Origin: Bdellovibrio bacteriovorus
GTDB taxonomy: Bacteria; Bdellovibrionota; Bdellovibrionia; Bdellovibrionales; Bdellovibrionaceae
NCBI RefSeq assembly: GCF_002208115.1
Contig: NZ_CP020946.1
Span: 2,232,001 to 2,296,000 of the forward strand
Direction: 5' to 3'
Length of the DNA: 64,000 bases
The notes below the pieces were generated by a model. That model was not told the origin of the DNA. It did no database searches and worked only from the letters and a program-made list of their open reading frames with translations. A program made the translations under genes and the position numbers. The stretch's first letter is position 1, and every line of letters starts with the position of its first letter. This document shows, in pieces, positions 38,581 through 47,364 of the stretch.

Positions 38581-39077
38581 AAAAAAACGGATTCACATTG
38601 ATTGAAACCATCATGGCGATGGTGATCCTGTCCTCAGGGATTATGCTTTTGGCAAATTCCTGGAGCGGTTCTTTCATGCGTGTCCGCAAGACCCAGTTGT
38701 CCACCGAAGTCACCGCCTTACTTGAACGAAAAATGGTCGAAGTCGAAATGGAGTATGCCGGAAAACCACTGGACTCGATCCCGGAAGAAACTGAAGACGA
38801 CTTTGGCTCTGAGTACCCGCAATACACCTGGAAAATGACCTCCAAAGAATTTGAAGTCCCGGATATTTCCGCGACCCTCACCGCCCAGTCTGGTGGTGCG
38901 GATGAAATGGCTTTGACCGTGATGAAGACACTGACAGAGCATCTTTCCAAGTCCGTGAAGGAAGTGAAAGTGACCGTCATCTATAAAGGTGCCAAAAAAC
39001 CTATGGAGTTTTCTGCCACCCAGTACTTTGTCGACTATGACAAGGAACTGCCACTGCCTTCGATGCCGGGGATGTGA
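38577..39077 (+). CDS. gspI: Type II secretion minor pseudopilin GspI
   Basis: A 166-residue pseudopilin with the motif G|FTLIE and hydrophobic helix, in the order expected for GspI, part of the pseudopilus tip (with J and K). It starts with GTG overlapping the gspH stop by four bases (GTGA). Confidence 0.82.
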   Translation: MKKNGFTLIETIMAMVILSSGIMLLANSWSGSFMRVRKTQLSTEVTALLERKMVEVEMEYAGKPLDSIPEETEDDFGSEYPQYTWKMTSKEFEVPDISATLTAQSGGADEMALTVMKTLTEHLSKSVKEVKVTVIYKGAKKPMEFSATQYFVDYDKELPLPSMPGM

Positions 39078-39955
39078 TGATGAAACACAACCGCGGCTTT
39101 ACCATGATTGAGCTTATGATCACGATCACCATCCTGGGGACACTCACGATGCTGACAGCGCAAGCCATTCAACAGGCTGTGAAGGCCAAGGTCAAACTGC
39201 AAGATCAGATCGATGATGTGTCCCGCATGCGCGATGGTTTGCGCCTGCTGGAAAGAGACATCAATCTGGCTTACCACTATCGCGACGTTGAAAAAGAGCT
39301 GGAACAACTGATGAAGAAGAAAAATAACAATTCTTCAAACCAGAACGGCACAATCCCCGATAGCAGCATCCCCGGCGTAATCCCCGGCGGCCAAATCACC
39401 AACGATATGCATGAGCAGCCTGAGCAACGCGAAGTTCCCCGCCGCGATCCCGAGACTCACTTCGTAGGCAACAACGAGTCCATCAATTTTGTGACCATGA
39501 ACAACGCCCGCACCGTCAGAAACACCAAGCAGGCGGACTTTATCGAAGTGGGCTATGCCCTGCGCGATTGTAAATCGTTGCGCGAAGGTGGCGGCAGTTC
39601 CAAATGCCTGTGGCGCCGAAGCTCCCCGTATGTGGATCTGGATGTCACCAAAGGTGGCGACGAGGTCGCTTTGCTTGAAAACGTCAGCGAATTCAAACTG
39701 CGCTATATGGGTAAAGGCAAACAGGATTGGGCCAATGACTGGCGCACGGACGCCCAAGGCGACGCGGCCACCAAGGGCAAATTCCCACAAGCTGTCGAGA
39801 TCTCTTTGACCGTGGAAAAGAAAACCGCCGGCAAAAGCAAAAAATACTCAATGCAACTGATCGTCCCGATTCACTTCCCCAACAATCCAGAGGAGGGTGC
39901 AAATGCTCAAGGCAATCAAAGCTCTTGGCCGCGAAGTACACCGTCCACTCAATAA
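39077..39955 (+). CDS. gspJ: Type II secretion minor pseudopilin GspJ
   Basis: A 292-residue pseudopilin with the motif G|FTMIE and a long globular domain containing an Asn/Ser/Gly-rich insertion (about residues 78-115). Starts at 39074 (GTG), 39077 and 39080 (ATG) are all in frame; 39077 overlaps the gspI stop (TGATG). It is part of the tip complex. Its 3' end overlaps gspK by 53 bases. Confidence 0.82.
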   Translation: MMKHNRGFTMIELMITITILGTLTMLTAQAIQQAVKAKVKLQDQIDDVSRMRDGLRLLERDINLAYHYRDVEKELEQLMKKKNNNSSNQNGTIPDSSIPGVIPGGQITNDMHEQPEQREVPRRDPETHFVGNNESINFVTMNNARTVRNTKQADFIEVGYALRDCKSLREGGGSSKCLWRRSSPYVDLDVTKGGDEVALLENVSEFKLRYMGKGKQDWANDWRTDAQGDAATKGKFPQAVEISLTVEKKTAGKSKKYSMQLIVPIHFPNNPEEGANAQGNQSSWPRSTPSTQ

Positions 39956-41186
39956 CGCCAAAGGCATCGCGCTGATGATCGCGATCGCCTGTATCATGCT
40001 GATCATGTGGATTGCAATGGAAGTGTCCTATGATTCCAACGTCGAATACCTGGTGAATTCACAGGGTTTAAACCGTGTGAAGGCCTACTATGCCGCGAAG
40101 TCCGGCATGCAGCTCAGCCTGCTGCGTATCAAGATCTATCAACAGGCCCAAAGCAAATTGGGCGACAAACTGGGTGACACCAAAATGCTGGATCAAATCT
40201 GGCAGTTCCCGTTTGCATGGCCATTGCCAATTCCAGATGAATTAAGCGCCATCGATAAAGATGCCTTTAAAAAAGCCGTCGCCGATTCCACGATGGACAC
40301 AAGTTACATTGTGACGATCGAGGATGAAGGCTCCAAGATCGATCTGAATGACCTGGCCTCCCCGTCAAAGTCTTTGCAGGAACTGACAAAAAAACAACTG
40401 GTCACGATCTTTGCGCAAAAAATCAAAGAAGACGAAAACTTCCAGCGTGAATACAGCAATGTCCGATTTGACGAACTGGTGAACAACATCGCCGACTGGA
40501 TGAGCCCGAAATCTGCCTCCCTAAACGGCGGCGATAAACGCGCCAACTATGCCGAACTGAACCAAGCTTCGCAAAGCGACCACTATCCCCCAAACCGCCC
40601 GTTCCGCTCTGTCGCCGAGCTACACATGGTCCCTGGGATGAACGATGATTTCTATGACTTGCTGGCCCCACGAGTGACCATCTATGGAATGAAAGGGATC
40701 AACCCGAACATCGCCACCCGCGAAGTTCTAAAGTCCCTGGACCCAGCGATGACTGATGAAGTGGTGACCGAAATCATCAAACGCCGCGATTCCGAAGAAG
40801 AAGGCGGTCCGTTTAAATGCGATCAAGGCGGCGGCAGCAGCGACTTCTGGCAGTTCGTTCAAGGCAAAGGCATCCGTACCGAAGGAAATCCCGAAGATGT
40901 GCCGCTGATCTGCGACAGCGTGATGAACTTCAAAATCCGCAGCACCGGAGAATTCGCCGGCGCCACCCGCGAAATTGTTGCAGTGGTGATGGACCTGCAA
41001 AAAACCGCAAACAAAGTGAAAACCTACGTCGACAAAGACAAAAAAAACAACGGCGGCGAAAGCAAGTCTGACCCAGGCGGTGGAGGCAATCAAGGCACCA
41101 CACCCGGTGGAAATGCCGGCAACAACGCCAACGCCACGCAAATCCCGAAAGGCCCGCCAAGAGTTGTGTACTGGAACGAAAGATAA
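39903..41186 (+). CDS. gspK: Type II secretion minor pseudopilin GspK
   Basis: A 427-residue protein starting at ATG 39903, set by GAGGAGGG directly upstream. After a long basic leader the cleavage site is G|IALMI, without Glu at +5, as is typical of GspK, the tip subunit. The large globular domain (with DEGSKIDLND and the helix-hairpin region GINPNIATREVL) matches GspK. The C-terminus has a Gly/Asn-rich tail. It ends the gspGHIJK segment. Confidence 0.88.
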   Translation: MLKAIKALGREVHRPLNNAKGIALMIAIACIMLIMWIAMEVSYDSNVEYLVNSQGLNRVKAYYAAKSGMQLSLLRIKIYQQAQSKLGDKLGDTKMLDQIWQFPFAWPLPIPDELSAIDKDAFKKAVADSTMDTSYIVTIEDEGSKIDLNDLASPSKSLQELTKKQLVTIFAQKIKEDENFQREYSNVRFDELVNNIADWMSPKSASLNGGDKRANYAELNQASQSDHYPPNRPFRSVAELHMVPGMNDDFYDLLAPRVTIYGMKGINPNIATREVLKSLDPAMTDEVVTEIIKRRDSEEEGGPFKCDQGGGSSDFWQFVQGKGIRTEGNPEDVPLICDSVMNFKIRSTGEFAGATREIVAVVMDLQKTANKVKTYVDKDKKNNGGESKSDPGGGGNQGTTPGGNAGNNANATQIPKGPPRVVYWNER

Positions 41187-41191
41187 AAAGA

Positions 41192-41219
41192 AACCCCGGC
41201 GATGAACCGGGGTTTTTAA
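41192..41219. terminator. Terminator after gspK
   Basis: A 9-bp stem (41192-41200 with 41208-41216) with a T-run on the plus strand and A-rich sequence on the other side; serves gspK and probably the convergent gene at 41241. Confidence 0.88.
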
Positions 41220-41240
41220 TTTTTAGGACCTAAGATTTTC

Positions 41241-42446
41241 TTAATTAGTAATTATATTCTGTGCAACATTATATTCTGTGCAACTTCCACGAATGGTTTG
41301 TTTGGCAGATTCAACAGCCTCACGCACCTGTGCCACTTCGGCAGTTTTGTACGGGCAACTGGCCTCCAGCAAGTTGGCATAGAACTCATAAAGTTTCGCC
41401 GTCGCCTTGGCATTGTCACAGATCCCAACGCCTTCATTAATAGTTGCAGAATGTTTGTCCATCTCAAGACCCAGAGCATAGTCATCACAAGCCACTTTCG
41501 GAGCTTTGTACTTGCCGATACCATATCCGCCACCAGAAGGATTCGGACGAGGATTGGGATCAAATGCCGGAGGGCGATCCCCACCCCCACGAGTATCAGC
41601 AACAGGAGGCATGAAATCCGACACCGGAGCCATTCCTTCAGGATTCTTCCCACCCAAAGCCTTCGCCGCCATCAACTCTTTACAAGGCTTGATAGATGCG
41701 CAGGGCTTAATGCTTTCAATATGAATCGGAGTCAATGCAGGCCCAACCTGATAGATAATTGACGACTTCGAACCATTAATATCCGCATCCCATGAATAGT
41801 AGCTTCCAACGATTCTCTTACCTTGATGATAGCGAATCAAATAGACCATCTTGCCAATAACAGCGTCCTTATCGTTCAAAGCAGGCGCTTTAATAAAGCC
41901 ATATCCTTCAGCAAATCCATTCTCGCACTTCCCACTCCATGTCACCTGAGGTCCTCGAAGAAAAATACTTGGCTGCTGAAGTTTACATCCATCAGACGTA
42001 AGGATTTGTTCGTATGGTGGGTTTGTTGCGACAAAAGATTCTATGCGCGCGCACTCCTGCAAATTGCTCTTTCTGTCTTTGCAATCATGACCACCCAACG
42101 TGCTCTGGTAGTATTCAGGAGATCCAGCGTACCAATAGCTGCTAGGGATAATTCGACCCCCTCGCATCTGAACTGCAAAGGCTTTATATGAAACTCCATT
42201 GGCTTGTTGAACAGAGACCCAACCAATCCCCTCCGCATAACCGCCAGGGCAGGCTCCGCTCCAAGAATGTTTATTTTTAGGGTTGATATAAAGATCTGAC
42301 AAATTCAAGCTGCACCCGTCAGCAGTTTTAATTGTATGTCCCTTTGAATACTCGGAAACAGGAGTGTTTTTTTTCTTCTTCCCAAATAAAGCATGAGAAT
42401 TAAACGACACAAGACAGACCAGGACAAAAACGCCAAAAGAACGCAT
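41241..42446 (-). CDS. Exported Cys-rich protein with two MORN-like repeats
   Basis: A 401-residue protein starting at ATG 42446 (TTGAGGT upstream) with a signal peptide (RSFGVFVLVCLVSFNSHA). Two repeats of about 130 residues share the core W-S-G-x-C-x2-G-[YF]-A-E-G-x-G (at about residues 62 and 170), reminiscent of MORN motifs. A Pro/Gly-rich linker (about 270-310) is followed by a helical, Cys-containing C-terminal domain. Function unknown; probably periplasmic or secreted. It lies reversed between gspK and gspL. A 17-base tandem duplication at its 3' end changes the last residues. Confidence 0.65.
   Translation of the reverse strand: MRSFGVFVLVCLVSFNSHALFGKKKKNTPVSEYSKGHTIKTADGCSLNLSDLYINPKNKHSWSGACPGGYAEGIGWVSVQQANGVSYKAFAVQMRGGRIIPSSYWYAGSPEYYQSTLGGHDCKDRKSNLQECARIESFVATNPPYEQILTSDGCKLQQPSIFLRGPQVTWSGKCENGFAEGYGFIKAPALNDKDAVIGKMVYLIRYHQGKRIVGSYYSWDADINGSKSSIIYQVGPALTPIHIESIKPCASIKPCKELMAAKALGGKNPEGMAPVSDFMPPVADTRGGGDRPPAFDPNPRPNPSGGGYGIGKYKAPKVACDDYALGLEMDKHSATINEGVGICDNAKATAKLYEFYANLLEASCPYKTAEVAQVREAVESAKQTIRGSCTEYNVAQNIITN
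41256..41289. repeat. 17-base tandem duplication at a gene 3' end
   Basis: Two abutting copies of the 17-base unit GTTGCACAGAATATAAT (read on the minus strand) lie in the last codons of the 41241 gene. Since 17 is not a multiple of three, the second copy is read in another frame. Confidence 0.85.
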
Positions 42447-42610
42447 GAAAACCTCAAAAGATTTGAATTTGATCCGCGTTTCTACCACTAAATACGTTTC
42501 TGTATGATTACATCGAAGAAACCAGCAAAAATTCCCCAACCGTCCACCCCATAGACACCCACACTCGATCAAGGTCCAGTCAAAACATATCCCCCATCCC
42601 CCACCGCGCC

Positions 42611-42793
42611 TTCCCCAAAGGGGAACAGCCTACATCCCCAGCGCCAAGATGCAGGTCTTCTGTGCAAGGAGCCTTGGTGTATAGCCCTAAGTTCGCGGCC
42701 TTCGGTGGCGCATGGATGCGCGAACCGCAGCGAAGCTGCGGCACCGACCGAGCCCGGACGGCGTGCCGCTAACTTAGGGCTATACACCAAGGC
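42611..42793. repeat. Long-hairpin intergenic repeat, copy C (looser relative)
   Basis: This fills most of the 394-base gene-free stretch 42447-42840. It has a C-rich tract (42587-42604), a small hairpin with AAA loop (42611-42625) followed by CAGCC, and a perfect 23-base inverted repeat (42671-42693 with 42771-42793) extended by five more pairs after one mismatch. The loop contains its own 7-bp hairpin (42725-42731 with 42735-42741). The small hairpin matches that of copy A in layout; the inner motifs CCGAGTTCCGCAG and GCGAGGACTG are not conserved here. Confidence 0.65.
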
Positions 42794-42826
42794 GATCCTC
42801 GCATAGACTTAGACCAAAGCCAGTTC

Positions 42827-42844
42827 ATGGAGGAATTGCTTTGA
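42827..42844 (+). promoter_or_regulatory. gspL ribosome binding site and five-codon leader ORF
   Basis: GGAGG (42829-42833) is seven bases upstream of the TTG start of gspL at 42841. An ATG at 42827 opens a five-codon frame (MEELL) whose TGA stop overlaps that TTG. Whether it is translated is unknown. Confidence 0.4.
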
Positions 42845-44508
42845 AATCTCTCGGCATTGACATCGGATCCAGCAGCATCAAGGTTGTTGAAGTGCAGTCC
42901 ACTTCAAAGGGCTTTCAAGTCACTCAGTTCATGGAGCATCCACTCGGAATTTCTCCAGGCGCTGATCAGGAGCTTGAAATCCTTGAGTATTTGCGTGACC
43001 TCTCCAGTCTTTATGACCCGTCACAAACTCGTTTTAACTTTGCATTGCCACAAAATCGCGTGGCGATCCGAAACAAGTTCTTCCCGTTCAATGACCGTAT
43101 CAAGATCTCCAAATCTCTGGCCTTTGAGCTTGAAGAAGACCTGCCGTTTTCATCTGACAATGCCATCTTTGATGCCAAAATCATCCGCACGGTAGGTTCT
43201 GGCGCGGAAGTTCTGGCCTGTGCGGCTCCGAAAATCCATGTGCAAAATCTGATTCAGCGCGCGCAGGATTCCAACATGGATCCATTCATCATTTCCTCTG
43301 AAGGCACGTCCTTTGCGAACGTGTTCGAACGCTGGAATGAAGCCCCACCCGCTTTGGCGGCCCCGGCGCTGGGTTTGGATGAAGAGGTAAAACCGGTTCG
43401 TCAGATCAGCATCACTTTGAATATCGGCCACAGCCGCACCCTGGTGTGCGCTTTTGAAGGCAGTTCTTTGATTCAAGTGGGTTCTATCCTTTGGGGTGGT
43501 AAAAATATCGCCGATGCCATCGCCAAGAAATACGAAATTCCGTACATCGAAGCGATCAAAGAGCTTCAGACCAAAGCTTTCATTCTGACCAACAAACAGG
43601 GTGCCACTTTCGATCAAGTCACATTCTCGGACACAATTGCCAAGTGCGTCCGCGAAATGGCGCGTGATCTGCAACTGGCGATTCTGGAACTGAAGAGTGA
43701 ATTCAACGCCCAGATCAACAACATTCACCTGACCGGTGGTGTTTCCCAGATTCAGAACCTGGGCCCGTTCCTGACTCAAGTTCTGGAAGTTCCGGTGAAC
43801 CGCGTGTCGGTTCTGGATCAGATCCCGAATGTGAATTTTGAACGCTCGGCTTACCATGGCGCTGTTTGCGGTGTGGCTTTGGGTCTGGCGATTGAAGGCT
43901 TCAAAAAACCAAGAAATCCGCCTTTGAACTTCCTGCGTGGTGAATTCGCCAAAGAAAATCACCAACTGAAAATGTTCTGGGAAAAATGGGGCTCCACGAT
44001 CAAAGTGGCGACGGCGGCTTTGGTGGTTCTGTTTGTGTATTCCTCCCTGCGTGAAAGCTTTGCTTTAAGCCTTGCCGACCGCACTCAGGAAGTGCTGAAG
44101 TCCCAGGCCAAGTCCGTGGCGGGACTGAAAGGCCGTGCGGCTTCTGAAAACGGCATTCGCAAGTACATCCGTGACAACAAAAAACGCGCCGCTGATCTTA
44201 AGACTCTGGCCAGCGTTGCCAATATGAATTCCGCCCTGGATATCGCCAAAAAGATCAACGATGCGGCTCCGCCGAAATCCTCGATCACTTTGGACATCCA
44301 CCAGATGGCGATTCAGGATGCACAGGTGACCTTGCAGGGTTATGTGAACTCTCCGCGCGAGATGAGCCTGCTGCAACAAGCCCTGACCAACGTTTCCACA
44401 GACGGTCAGGTGAAAAGCGGCCAAAGCACTTTGGGTACTCTGCCCGGCCGCACCGCTTTTTCATTCAGCTTCAATGTCGATCGCAATGTTGAGAAGGTGA
44501 CAAGATGA
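42841..44508 (+). CDS. gspL: Type II secretion protein GspL (PilM/PilN-like fusion, TTG start)
   Basis: A 555-residue protein. The N-terminal 370 residues have an actin-like fold typical of PilM and cytoplasmic GspL (GIDIGSSSIKVVE at the start, LNIGHSRTLV, IHLTGGVSQI); a membrane helix follows (about 380-400), then a periplasmic PilN-like domain. GspL recruits the ATPase GspE to the membrane. The TTG start is set by GGAGG seven bases upstream and by the family's usual N-terminus. It opens the third segment, gspLMN. Confidence 0.85.
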   Translation: MKSLGIDIGSSSIKVVEVQSTSKGFQVTQFMEHPLGISPGADQELEILEYLRDLSSLYDPSQTRFNFALPQNRVAIRNKFFPFNDRIKISKSLAFELEEDLPFSSDNAIFDAKIIRTVGSGAEVLACAAPKIHVQNLIQRAQDSNMDPFIISSEGTSFANVFERWNEAPPALAAPALGLDEEVKPVRQISITLNIGHSRTLVCAFEGSSLIQVGSILWGGKNIADAIAKKYEIPYIEAIKELQTKAFILTNKQGATFDQVTFSDTIAKCVREMARDLQLAILELKSEFNAQINNIHLTGGVSQIQNLGPFLTQVLEVPVNRVSVLDQIPNVNFERSAYHGAVCGVALGLAIEGFKKPRNPPLNFLRGEFAKENHQLKMFWEKWGSTIKVATAALVVLFVYSSLRESFALSLADRTQEVLKSQAKSVAGLKGRAASENGIRKYIRDNKKRAADLKTLASVANMNSALDIAKKINDAAPPKSSITLDIHQMAIQDAQVTLQGYVNSPREMSLLQQALTNVSTDGQVKSGQSTLGTLPGRTAFSFSFNVDRNVEKVTR

Positions 44509-45200
44509 GCAGTTTTGATGATTTGAAAGAAAAACTTGTCAGCGACGCCCGTGTGACCTGGGAACGCATCCAGGAAAGTGGTGCTTACAACCAACTGCGC
44601 GACCGCTATGAAAACATGACTCCGGCCATGCAAAAGCTCACGCTGGTGGGTGGCGTGGCGCTGGTTTCTTTGATCATCCTGTCCATTCCCTACGGCAAGT
44701 ACACTCAGTCCAATGAATACGTCAGCGAATTTGAAAGCAAACGCATGACCATTCGCGAGTTGCTGAAAGTCAGCCGCGAATCTTCGGAAGTTCCGCAAAT
44801 TCCGCAGGCACCCAGCATGGACATGATCCGCAACAATATCGACAACCAGATCAAAGCGGCGAATCTGCTGCCGGAACAAATCAAAGGCACCGAGATTCAG
44901 GAAAACAACTCCAATCTGGTTCCTAAGAATCTGACCGAAGGTCTTTTGCAGGTCAGCCTTGCAAAGCTGAACATCCGTCAGGTGCTGGATCTGGGTTATC
45001 AGTTCCAAAGCATCAATCCCAGCGTGAAAATGAAAGACATGGTGATGACCGCCAACCGCGAGGACAACCGCTATTTTGACGTGGTTTACAAGCTGGTGGC
45101 CCTGGCCGTCCCGGCGGCTCCGGCACCGGAAGCCCCAGAGCCGCCTTCCCGCGGCAACCGCTTTAAACGCAATAACAACAATGACAGCGGGGACGAATAA
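44505..45200 (+). CDS. gspM: Type II secretion protein GspM
   Basis: A 231-residue protein with a cytoplasmic N-terminus, one membrane helix (about residues 47-65) and a periplasmic domain with a coiled segment, ending in a Pro-rich then Arg/Asn/Asp-rich tail. Size, topology and position after gspL identify GspM, the partner that stabilises GspL in the inner-membrane platform. It overlaps gspL by four bases (ATGA). Confidence 0.78.
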   Translation: MSSFDDLKEKLVSDARVTWERIQESGAYNQLRDRYENMTPAMQKLTLVGGVALVSLIILSIPYGKYTQSNEYVSEFESKRMTIRELLKVSRESSEVPQIPQAPSMDMIRNNIDNQIKAANLLPEQIKGTEIQENNSNLVPKNLTEGLLQVSLAKLNIRQVLDLGYQFQSINPSVKMKDMVMTANREDNRYFDVVYKLVALAVPAAPAPEAPEPPSRGNRFKRNNNNDSGDE

Positions 45201-46165
45201 TGGAGCAGTTTCGTCAGTTGCTGAAATTGATCCGCGAAAGCAAAGGCAAGATCTTTGTCATGGTGGTTTCCGCCCTGGTGTTTGCTTTCCTGCTGTTCCC
45301 GTTTGATGACCTGAGTGATTTGATTTCATCCCAGGTGTCCCGTCTTTCCAACAACTCCGTTTACGTGCAGTTCGAAAAGCTGAAAATGAGCCTGTTCCCG
45401 CAACCGGGTGTAAAAATGGATCAAGTCTATATTGAATCCATCAGAACTCCGGCGATCTCGGCGACGGAGCTTGTGATCACCCCGTCTGTTCGCGGCCTGA
45501 TTCAACAAAAACCTTACGGCCATGTGTCTGCGAAGGGTTTGTTGAAAGGGGACGTCGATGTTCAGGTGGGTAAAGGCAGCAAAACCGAAAACGGTGCCGA
45601 ACGCCACAAGATCGAAGTCAGCGCGAAGAAGATTTCCCTGCATGATCTGCGCGAAATGGCGAACCTGCCAATTCTGCTCAAAGGTCAGTTGAATCTTGAG
45701 TCGACGGCTTTGGCTGATCTGACTTTCCAGGAACAGCCTGATATCGAGATGAATCTTTCCATCAATCAGTTTGAACTTCCCCCTTCCAACGTGAACACCC
45801 CGATGGGGCCATTGACGTTGCCGGATCTGAAACTGAGCACGGTGGAACTGAAAGGCCGTCTGGCCGCCGGACAATTTGTGATCGAAACTGGTACGATCGG
45901 AAAACCAGGTGATGAGCTTTACGGCACTATCAAGGGCAAGATCGGCCTGACGATTGTGAATCGTGGAAACTCTTTCGGTCATCAGATCGGCGCTTACAAT
46001 ATCGAAGTGGACCTTAAAACCAAACGCAGCTTCCAAGAGCGCGCGGCTTTGTTTTTGACGTTCATCGATGGTTACAAAACACCGACCTCCGAAGGCTCTC
46101 AGTACAAATTCAAGGTTTCCGCCAGCAACCCTATGATGCCGCCAAGCATCGGAGCTGTGCGTTAG
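45200..46165 (+). CDS. gspN: Type II secretion protein GspN
   Basis: A 321-residue protein with one N-terminal membrane helix (about 20-38) and a long beta-rich periplasmic region. This matches GspN, a subunit found only in some type II systems and dispensable in several. Its start overlaps the gspM stop by one base (TAATG). It is the last gene of the cluster; no prepilin peptidase (gspO) is in this window. Confidence 0.78.
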   Translation: MEQFRQLLKLIRESKGKIFVMVVSALVFAFLLFPFDDLSDLISSQVSRLSNNSVYVQFEKLKMSLFPQPGVKMDQVYIESIRTPAISATELVITPSVRGLIQQKPYGHVSAKGLLKGDVDVQVGKGSKTENGAERHKIEVSAKKISLHDLREMANLPILLKGQLNLESTALADLTFQEQPDIEMNLSINQFELPPSNVNTPMGPLTLPDLKLSTVELKGRLAAGQFVIETGTIGKPGDELYGTIKGKIGLTIVNRGNSFGHQIGAYNIEVDLKTKRSFQERAALFLTFIDGYKTPTSEGSQYKFKVSASNPMMPPSIGAVR

Positions 46166-46187
46166 TCCGATTTTTAGATCCCCCACC

Positions 46188-46218
46188 AGCCCCGCTTAAA
46201 TTAACTTGATGCGGGGCT
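46188..46218 (+). other. Hairpin after gspN
   Basis: AGCCCCGC (46188-46195) pairs with GCGGGGCT (46211-46218), loop 15 bases. No T-run follows, so it may protect the 3' end or act as a weak terminator. Confidence 0.4.
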
Positions 46219-46327
46219 CTGCCTAAATATTGCTCACCCTCTTCACAATACAAATCAAGAGCGAAGTCCTTATTGACTTCAACCCGGTTCTGACAAAAAA
46301 CGGACTGGTAAATTAAGTGGAGGGAAT

Positions 46328-46759
46328 ATGTCCGGAGTAAATAAAGTTATCCTTGTAGGCCGTTTGGGCGCTGATCCTGAAGTTAAAGCTATCGGCAGTG
46401 GCAGCACTGTGGCGCGTTTGAACCTGGCTACAAGTGAGTCATGGGTAAAAGACGGTCAACGCCAAGAGCGCACTGAATGGCACCGTATCACTGTATGGGG
46501 CAAATTGGCTGAGATCTGCGGCAAACACCTTTCCAAAGGCCGTCAGGTTTACGTAGAAGGCAAATTGCAAACTCGTCAGTGGGAAGACCAACAAGGTCAA
46601 AAACGCTACACGACTGAAATCGTGGCTTCCACAGTTCAGTTCCTGGGCGCAGCTGGTGGCGAAAAATCCTCTGGCAACTCTATGGGTAACGACGATTTCA
46701 ACTTCCAAGATTTCGGTCCGGAGCCTAGCTTCAACTCTAACGACGAAATTCCTTTCTAA
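46328..46759 (+). CDS. ssb: Single-stranded DNA-binding protein
   Basis: A 143-residue protein with the OB fold typical of SSB ([39 protein letters not shown]) over residues 1-107, a short linker, and the conserved acidic tail ending DEIPF that recruits repair and replication partners. It coats single-stranded DNA in replication and repair. GGAGGG stands a few bases before the ATG. A hairpin element and a terminator follow. Confidence 0.97.
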   Translation: MSGVNKVILVGRLGADPEVKAIGSGSTVARLNLATSESWVKDGQRQERTEWHRITVWGKLAEICGKHLSKGRQVYVEGKLQTRQWEDQQGQKRYTTEIVASTVQFLGAAGGEKSSGNSMGNDDFNFQDFGPEPSFNSNDEIPF

Positions 46760-46880
46760 GGGATGAAAACGGCCCGCCTGCTGCGTTGAATGAGCTTCGT
46801 CCTCATCCAGCGTAGCGTAGGCTACGCCTCCTTGCGGGCGAAACTCATCCGCCTTGCATTCAGACCATTTTGATCCCTTA
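46757..46880. repeat. Long imperfect hairpin element after ssb
   Basis: The ends TAAGGGAT (46757-46764) and ATCCCTTA (46873-46880) are exactly complementary, and pairing continues imperfectly inward over about 40 bases. The centre has a perfect hairpin GCGTAGC-GTAG-GCTACGC (46810-46827). It begins at the ssb stop codon. Its layout resembles the long-hairpin repeats elsewhere in the window, but I see no shared sequence. Confidence 0.6.
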
Positions 46881-46900
46881 GTGATTTTTGGGATTAGCCT

Positions 46901-46932
46901 AAAGCCCTGAAGTAATTCGGGGCTTTTTTTTT
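46901..46932 (+). terminator. Terminator after ssb
   Basis: An 11-bp stem with one G-T pair (46901-46911 with 46916-46926) followed by eight or more T. Confidence 0.9.
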
Positions 46933-46961
46933 GCCTTTTAAGTTCTTATAATTAAAGGGCT

Positions 46962-47351
46962 ATGAAAAGTTTCATGCTTTCCTCCCTTTTTGTGGTTTTA
47001 CTCAGCGGTTGTACAATCTACCGCTCGGAGGGTCGTAAGCAGTTTGAATCCGAAGCTCCGGGTAAAGTCGCTGCCGCCTCTTTCCAGTTGGTCAGCTGCA
47101 AAAAAGAGGGCAAACTTGAAACCTGGTTCAACGAGGAATTCCCTTCTCACACCTACGAACTTGTTCTTTCGGAAACAGATCTGGAGATCTGGCGCACTCA
47201 CCGCGGTGAAGTGGTTGAAGTCAAAGCTTTGCAAAAAAGCGAAAAGGCCACGCAGTCCTGCATCTATCAGTTCGCCAATGAAACCGTCTGGACACTGTAC
47301 AAAGATCAATTCATCCGTGAACTTGAAAACAACCTGATGACTCTGGAATAG
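46962..47351 (+). CDS. Small lipoprotein of unknown function
   Basis: A 129-residue protein with a signal peptide and lipobox LLSGC (Cys17), so it is lipid-anchored in the cell envelope. Two further Cys (VSCKK, QSCIY) may form a disulfide. No recognised motif. It is followed after 13 bases by a beta-barrel protein gene, so the two may act together at the outer membrane. Confidence 0.7.
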   Translation: MKSFMLSSLFVVLLSGCTIYRSEGRKQFESEAPGKVAAASFQLVSCKKEGKLETWFNEEFPSHTYELVLSETDLEIWRTHRGEVVEVKALQKSEKATQSCIYQFANETVWTLYKDQFIRELENNLMTLE

Positions 47352-47364
47352 AAGAGGTCCCCGA

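Noticed and set aside
29304-46165. Reading the gsp cluster as a type IV pilus system
   Set aside because: GspC with PDZ, GspN, the GspG-K pseudopilin set and absence of pilT, pilQ-type and major pilin genes indicate type II secretion.
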